From: Paragonimus westermani
Lineage: Eukaryota; Platyhelminthes; Trematoda; Plagiorchiida; Troglotrematidae
DNA length: 64,000 nt
Direction of reading: 5' to 3'
Assembly (NCBI GenBank): GCA_008508345.1
Contig: QNGE01000905.1
Coordinates: forward strand, 78,424 to 142,423
In this document: positions 61,964 through 64,000 of the stretch, piece after piece
Numbering within the stretch: the stretch's first letter is position 1
Layout of the letters: every line of letters starts with the position of its first letter
Made by a program: the position numbers and the translations under genes
Notes under the pieces: model-generated
What the model saw: only the letters and a program-made list of their open reading frames with translations
What the model was told of the DNA's origin: nothing
The model's database searches: none

Positions 61964-62714
61964 AAACTACTCCCATTTGGCGCAGGTTGTCTGCATGAGC
62001 TGTAAATCGCTTGGAGTTTACTTTCTTCAAGACTACTCTTAAAATGCGCCGCAATGTTATCACAGAAAACGTACACTAACACACAGTGGTGTTTAGTTAA
62101 TTTGTGAGCACAGTACAAGCGCTATTTAGTAATCATAAGAATATACCACTAGATGGCTGCATTTGATCCTGTGCGTGGAATACAATGTGAAGACTCATTC
62201 GATTGCATGCCTTACTCATGAACAACGCAGAACAACTGGAACAGTCTCTCATTTGAATCATCAAAGTGATGCACTTTATGTCTTGTATAAACCGCGCGCC
62301 TGTCATCCCCCATATGTTGGAAGTGATAATCTGTTTCTATCAAAAATTTTATTATTGTTAATGTTATGACTGCAAATAATATCCTCACTTACTTGCTTAC
62401 AAATATGTACACTTACTAATTTTTGTTCATACTATCCAGAAAGAAACGTTGAGGAGTAGGTTGCTTCACGATAGATTGAATGAAAGCCTTGATCATCATA
62501 CATGTTTTTCCTATAGTTGATACTGTACTGACAGCTGTTAAACCCCTGAAGTGTATCCACTAAGTCGTTTCACAGTGAAGAGTATATTGACGGTCTTAGT
62601 ATGAGACAAACACCAGTTAAAGAATCTGTACTGCGGATGTCACTTGTACACACAACGCGAAACAAAATGTAACGAGACTTGTTGACTTTTGAGTGGAAAG
62701 TTAGAACGATACCT
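61964..62714 (+). other. Probable 3' UTR and flank of the BMP gene
   Basis: The 3' untranslated region must begin here. No AATAAA hexamer is evident in the first few hundred bases, so the polyadenylation site cannot be placed. Frames on the minus strand at 61710-62118 are shadows of exon 3. Confidence 0.4.
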
Positions 62715-63110
62715 AAATAGATTACAAAATACAACCGTGTTGACCATCGCGTTATTGAACTCACGTTAGACACGACCGAATTACCATCTGTGATCGTCCA
62801 ACCACTTTCGTTTGTGAACAGTGATCAGGTTGCCCCATCTCTTCGAGAGAAGACACAGTAACTGTCCTGTTAACTCCAATTCATAACCCCGCGATCAGGA
62901 CCTCTGTCCAAGCTGAAATCACAGAAACAATTGAATTGTGGGGCGGTATTTTGATTGCTGATGAGTAGTAGGGAACTTCGTTTTTACAGAGCTTGAACAA
63001 CTTTTGCGGCTGTCACATTCCCATAGATTTTCCAGTCGGCCCCTTCTGAAAACAGGCACTAGACTCGAGCTACGCCCTTGTTAGAGCTCGTCAGTAACGT
63101 ACATTGTTGC
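62715..63110 (-). mobile_element. HHR-SINE copy with permuted module order
   Basis: On the minus strand the order is hammerhead (63099-63056), tail (63055 to about 62990), leader (about 62985-62770), then the start of the tRNA-like module (about 62770-62715, complement of 'gaactcacgttagacacgac'). The tail runs straight into the leader, whereas the 4060-4500 copy has leader, tRNA-like part, ribozyme and tail. This segment therefore spans the joint between two head-to-tail units or comes from a circular template. Confidence 0.8.
63056..63099 (-). ncRNA. Degenerate hammerhead motif
   Basis: CTGACGA, stem I 3' strand and the GTC triplet are kept. GAAA reads GTAG and the 5' strand of stem I is changed, so it is probably inactive. 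Confidence 0.68.
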
Positions 63111-63308
63111 CTACGACTCAGCAGCAATCAAAACGCCGTTCACAAACCTAAAGATTTCCGTGATTTCGACTTGGACAGAAGTCCAAGTCGAGGGGTCATC
63201 AATTGAAGTTAACAAAACAGTTGCTTTGTCTCATCTTGAGACGGTCGGACAACTTGATCATTACTCACAGGTGAAAGTGGTTGAGTGATCACATACGATA
63301 ATTTGAAT
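63111..63308 (+). mobile_element. HHR-SINE leader fragment, inverted against the preceding copy
   Basis: A + oriented leader aligns with the minus-strand leader at 62985-62770, including 'cagcaatcaaaacgccg', 'gtgatttc.acttggacaga' and 'gaaagtggttg'. It abuts the preceding minus copy head-to-head at about 63105-63111, making a foldback locus. It contains the perfect 10-bp hairpin at 63167-63190. Confidence 0.72.
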
Positions 63309-63461
63309 AAAGAAGACAGCAGGCTGATGTTGCACGATTTATGTCCGGACAAATTTCGCTGCATCTTTACGAGTGCATACTACAGACCATTTATATATCA
63401 GTATGAGAAAGAGAACAAGACACCAGAGAAAGCCAATTGTCAGAGTGCACAATCACTGTCA
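63309..63461 (-). other. 3' untranslated end of the PLE, probable
   Basis: This lies between the PLE stop and the HHR-SINE leader fragment. It probably belongs to the PLE 3' region, but similarity to the 48640-48700 end is only partial. Confidence 0.35.
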
Positions 63462-64000
63462 CTACCAAGGTAGCGACAACCCTACAAACAGTTGTTTCTG
63501 AACACACAACACGGGTTTGAACTTTCGGATTGCAATCGCTTCGGCATAACGCAGTGTTCGCCTGTGTGACGTTGAGTAGATAACGCGAAATGCCGTTGTG
63601 GGGTCACATTGGTGTTGCGTCATTAGGATATGACGCGCAATGGACGATGCAGGCTCCTTGTTTCTATGCGCGGCTGTGACATCATGTGTTCGCGTAATCT
63701 GTTCCCTGACCCACTTCGGGATGTGCTCCGTGACCCTGGTTCGCAACTGGCGCTCAGTCCTGCCTATGTAGGATGCTCCGCATCTACATCGATATTCATA
63801 GATAAGATTGGATTTGGCTGACTCAGGTACCGGTTGTTTCACACAGGGTGTCGGAATCCGGAATGTTCTGAACAGAATCACTGGAACCACTGCATTGTAT
63901 GTTCTCGCGATAGAACTAACCAGACGACGGTGGATAAGTTGGCATACATCATCACCCTTGAAGGGAAGACGAAGAAATACCGGCTTTTTGGACACTGTGT
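63462..64000 (-). CDS. Penelope-like element, C-terminal part with GIY-YIG endonuclease (5' part outside window)
   Basis: An uninterrupted minus-strand frame runs from the window edge to the stop at 63462-63464, at least 177 codons. It opens with the PLE linker (KKPVFLRLPFKGDDV), followed by a basic segment. It then enters a GIY-YIG nuclease domain: LIYEYRCRCGASYIGRTERQ near nt 63800-63740, with the Cys pair and the YIG tripeptide, followed by a TRVTEH block. The C-terminal block RHILMTQHQCDP and the ending are shared with the 48400-48615 relic. In the intact element the nuclease nicks target DNA and the RT primes from it. The RT would lie beyond 64000. With no stop in view this is the youngest-looking PLE copy in the window. 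Activity cannot be judged from this part. Confidence 0.85.
   Translation of the reverse strand, partial: TVSKKPVFLRLPFKGDDVCQLIHRRLVSSIARTYNAVVPVILFRTFRIPTPCVKQPVPESAKSNLIYEYRCRCGASYIGRTERQLRTRVTEHIPKWVREQITRTHDVTAAHRNKEPASSIARHILMTQHQCDPTTAFRVIYSTSHRRTLRYAEAIAIRKFKPVLCVQKQLFVGLSLPW

Noticed and set aside
1..64000. CRISPR arrays, bacterial operons or ribosomal RNA genes
   Set aside because: No regularly spaced repeats, no compact gene strings and no rRNA-like sequence were seen. The genome is clearly eukaryotic.

Overview
The window is animal nuclear DNA, most probably from a parasitic flatworm and more likely a digenean fluke than any other group. Four things point there: one recognisable host gene split by a very large intron, many decayed Penelope-like retroelements (PLEs) with reverse transcriptase plus GIY-YIG endonuclease, a tRNA-related short element carrying a hammerhead ribozyme (the architecture of the Schistosoma Sm-alpha element), and no bacterial gene organisation. 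I cannot name the species.

The one host gene I can support is a BMP-type TGF-beta ligand on the + strand. It has three coding exons: 14630-15813, 58173-58915 and 61295-61963. The splice phases agree (phase 1, then phase 0). After one copy of a 51-bp duplication around the single N at 15520 is collapsed, the reading frame is 847 codons plus stop. The product has an unusually long N-terminal extension, an internal hydrophobic segment, a TGF-beta prodomain, two basic cleavage sites and a complete seven-cysteine ligand domain. Exons 1 and 2 meet inside the prodomain, at what appears to be the ancestral BMP2/4 intron position. Intron 1 is about 42.4 kb and intron 2 about 2.4 kb.

Most of the rest is decayed repeats. 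PLE pieces lie at 1395-2320 (-), 20640-20910 (-), 24830-25500 (-), 40217-40421 (+), 46950-48690 (+) and 63462-64000 (-, open to the window edge and without stops). Hammerhead-ribozyme elements (consensus unit about 460 bp, referred to here as HHR-SINE) lie at 235-645, 3795-4005, 4060-4500, 9440-9620, 16790-17128, 22195-22290, 25845-26400, 30385-30590, 40060-40650, 44880-45120 and 62715-63308.

The most unusual signal is the behaviour of the HHR-SINE. Two copies keep an intact ribozyme core. One inverted fragment begins exactly at the predicted self-cleavage site. The order of modules is circularly permuted between copies. Several loci are inverted, foldback-like pairs. This fits RNA self-processing, possibly through circular or multimeric RNA, during mobilisation. 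The remaining stretches show only simple repeats and short open frames that I do not believe are genes.
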